Positions 62,181-64,000 of a DNA stretch of 64,000 nt are shown in pieces. A program made the translations under genes and the position numbers. Source of the DNA: Halocatena pleomorpha (lineage in GTDB: Archaea > Halobacteriota > Halobacteria > Halobacteriales > Haloarculaceae); NCBI RefSeq assembly GCF_003862495.1, contig NZ_RRCH01000008.1, positions 1 through 64,000 on the forward strand, in the 5' to 3' direction. Under the pieces are notes generated by a model. That model was not told the DNA's origin, searched no databases, and saw only the letters and a list, made by a program, of their open reading frames with translations. How positions within the stretch are numbered: the stretch's first letter is position 1; each line of letters starts with the position of its first letter.

Positions 62181-63854
62181 TCAACAGATGAGCAAGAACA
62201 ACCAATATGGCAGATAGCAGACACTGATACCATCGTTCTCAACGGTCAATGATCTGTCCTCTCTGACTTCCTTCGATAAGCTGTCGGTGATGATGAACCG
62301 GTACGGTGCTCGGTAGTCTAATTCTCGGAGATCTTCAGTGTCGGAGTCGGTATGTTGGCCGGAGTCGGGGTCGAAGTCTTCAGCGATTGTTTCGGCGTTA
62401 CCAGTGTGTGGGTGGTAGGAGAGGATGAAAGGAAGGACGTGTCCGTTGCGGTGGAGGATGTAGTCAATGAGGCCGGATTCGGTTTCTGTGTATTCGACGT
62501 CGTATGCTCCGACGGTGTATGCGAGACGTTTAGCGTGGTCGAAGGCGACAGTGCGGGCGAGTTTGTACTCGAATTCGTGGTTGAGCGTATCTTGCTGTTC
62601 GTAGCCTTCGAAGCCGTGGTGTTCCTGTCGTTGGGAGAGGAGGACGAGATGACGTGGATTGCGTAGATACAGGCGGGTGCGGCGGTAGCGGCGGAGAGAG
62701 TAGTCGTGCGATTCAGTGACAGCGATCCCCTCATCAAGAACATCAAGGTAACTATCGACGGTTCGCCTGTCGACACCAATCTGGTCGCTCAGGGCTGTGT
62801 ACTGGAGTTCTTCACCGGCGTTGGTGGCAGCGATGGCGCTGAGGCGGTGGAGATTTTCGGGTTGTTGGACGGATCGGTACTTGGCGAGCCCTTTGTAGAG
62901 GAAGAGAAGGAAGTGAGATTTGGAGAGTTCGTTCCGGATCGACGGGTCGTCTGTCTGATGGAGGGTGCCGCCTGTTCGCAGGTATGCGCGCGCGGCGTCG
63001 TGGAGGTTGTCTCGGTTGTTCGTGTCGAAAATGTCGAAGCAGAGTTCTGAGAGTGTCTCGACAGCAGTGTCGAGACTGGTTTCGGAATCTCTTCCAGACA
63101 GCCCGGCTCGAATCGTCTTGATCGGTGACGGGCCGTCTAAGTCAGGTGATTGGTATTGTTCGAGCTGGATTCGGAATTCGTCATCGAAATTGACGCCGAG
63201 GCCTTCACCGATTTGAATGGTGTCAACAAATTTCATCGGGAGAATCGGCCACAGTTCGAATTCCTCAACGGTGTCGTCGGATTCGGTAGTGGAGAGATGG
63301 ACTTGAGATGCGACAATGCCGGTCAGGAATACGTACGTGTTCTCGTCAACGAAGTCGAGTAGCTCCGCTTTCCGATCCTCGTCGAGGTCAAGGGCTTGGA
63401 CATCGTCGAGGAGGATGAACTTTTGTCCTTGACGGGGTGCGACGTGCGTCTGGAAGTAATCGATGACCTGACTGAGACGTTTGATGCCGTCGCCTGCGCG
63501 TTCGAGTTGGTATAGGGAATCTTCTAAGGAAATATAAAGTATTTGCCGCGGTTCGATTGCGGAGGCTAGTTCGAGGTCTGTGTTTTGGTGTGGGAAGTCC
63601 GTCGTGTTGAGGAGCGCTGCGACGAGTTGGTGGAGAAGGGTGGTTTTGCCGATGCCGGTCTGACCGTGAATTGCGTAGACGAGGCGCTCGACGCCGTCAG
63701 TGTAGTGGGTGTTCGTCGTTTTGAGAACACGGTGGAAATCAGATCGAGGGGTAAGGTCTGTGGCTTGCGATAGTTTTGGAGAGGTACCGTTATTCCACCA
63801 CTGGTTGTGGTGTTCGGCGTCGTCGATGAACTCTTCTGCGCTCCCTGCAAGCAT
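62181..63854 (-). CDS. AAA ATPase with degenerate nuclease-like C-terminus (DUF4143-style)
   Basis: A 557-aa protein. Walker A is HGQTGIGKTTLLHQL and Walker B KFILLDDVQALD. A winged-helix-like middle region (YTALSDQIGVDRRTVDSYLDVL) precedes a C-terminal core, GLIDYILHRNGHVLPFILSYHP, that resembles the PD-(D/E)xK strand pattern D-(F/Y)-(V/I)-L ... P-(F/I)-x-(V)-K. The E-x-K catalytic pair is replaced by I-L-S. Such ATPases are variable accessory genes of unknown function. The second such ATPase in this window (21133-22548) keeps E-x-K. Start ATG 63854. Confidence 0.75.
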   Translation of the reverse strand: MLAGSAEEFIDDAEHHNQWWNNGTSPKLSQATDLTPRSDFHRVLKTTNTHYTDGVERLVYAIHGQTGIGKTTLLHQLVAALLNTTDFPHQNTDLELASAIEPRQILYISLEDSLYQLERAGDGIKRLSQVIDYFQTHVAPRQGQKFILLDDVQALDLDEDRKAELLDFVDENTYVFLTGIVASQVHLSTTESDDTVEEFELWPILPMKFVDTIQIGEGLGVNFDDEFRIQLEQYQSPDLDGPSPIKTIRAGLSGRDSETSLDTAVETLSELCFDIFDTNNRDNLHDAARAYLRTGGTLHQTDDPSIRNELSKSHFLLFLYKGLAKYRSVQQPENLHRLSAIAATNAGEELQYTALSDQIGVDRRTVDSYLDVLDEGIAVTESHDYSLRRYRRTRLYLRNPRHLVLLSQRQEHHGFEGYEQQDTLNHEFEYKLARTVAFDHAKRLAYTVGAYDVEYTETESGLIDYILHRNGHVLPFILSYHPHTGNAETIAEDFDPDSGQHTDSDTEDLRELDYRAPYRFIITDSLSKEVREDRSLTVENDGISVCYLPYWLFLLIC

Positions 63855-64000
63855 AGAGACGATTATTATGGGCTAGTACAAATATTCACGCATCTCAATG
63901 TCCCTATTCATATTCTACTGTAGTCCCGCTGTCTATTAGGCCCGGTATAGCAGATTTTCGACCCTGGATGTCGTTCGATACTCCATCAGAAGTGTCTCAT

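Noticed and set aside
1-64000. CRISPR arrays
   Set aside because: No regularly spaced identical repeats with unique spacers were found. The hairpin arrays have variable stems, very short spacing and no spacer-like inserts.

Overview
This window reads as a chromosome segment of a halophilic archaeon (class Halobacteria). The predicted proteins are strongly acidic. Several promoters have a TATA-like box about 25 bases before a start codon, so many mRNAs look leaderless. The gene content is typical of the group: PCNA, an Orc1/Cdc6 homologue, archaeal CbiZ/CobY cobalamin salvage enzymes, an intron-containing tRNA-Trp, Bat-type regulators and many small zinc-ribbon or haloarchaea-only proteins. 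I cannot name a genus from sequence alone.

Region 1 (0-9.3 kb) holds the semi-phosphorylative Entner-Doudoroff enzymes: glucose dehydrogenase, divergent from KDG aldolase and gluconate dehydratase. An AI-2E family membrane protein, a GT39-type membrane glycosyltransferase, threonine deaminase and MsrA follow. Region 2 (9.3-21 kb) is mixed housekeeping: an aldo/keto reductase, PCNA, an epimerase, CobA and CbiP, a GNAT fused to a zinc ribbon, phosphosulfolactate synthase (ComA), an MmgE/PrpD protein and adenosylhomocysteinase. Region 3 (21-28 kb) has an AAA ATPase with an operator-like promoter, tRNA-Trp with an unusually long intron, an SCP2-like lipid-binding protein, an R2lox-like di-metal oxidase with its own [2Fe-2S] ferredoxin, and a Tat-exported PQQ-type propeller.

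Region 4 (28-39.5 kb) contains Bat/HTH regulators, a YchF-type GTPase, a bactofilin-like protein, an Orc1/Cdc6-like ATPase, glycerol kinase with a membrane partner, and an AT-rich insertion. The insertion encodes a large surface protein with a toxin-like layout followed by a small membrane protein. Region 5 (39.7-44.5 kb) is a tightly overlapping six-gene cobalamin salvage and assembly operon: HAD phosphatase, CbiB, CobS, CobY, CobD-like and CbiZ. Region 6 (44.6-55 kb) has small haloarchaeal proteins, tRNA-Lys, a nitrite/sulfite reductase, a hairpin array, CCA-adding enzyme, tRNA-Asn, an iron-ADH-fold protein and a dicarboxylate symporter. Region 7 (56.4-64 kb) looks like an accessory or defence-type island: a decayed HNH nuclease gene, an Mre11-like/YhaN-like nuclease-ATPase pair, and a DUF4143-style ATPase with a small upstream gene.

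The strongest candidates for something undescribed are: (a) a roughly 90-base tandem hairpin array inserted in the tRNA-Trp intron, with splice site and methylation guides left intact, and a related array at 50.5 kb; (b) the SCP2 / R2lox / helical protein / ferredoxin neighbourhood; (c) the toxin-like surface protein with six 26-residue repeats plus a candidate immunity protein; (d) the YhaO/YhaN-like pair, with transmembrane segments inside the coiled coil and a long C-terminal extension. Family assignments are by eye, with no database search.
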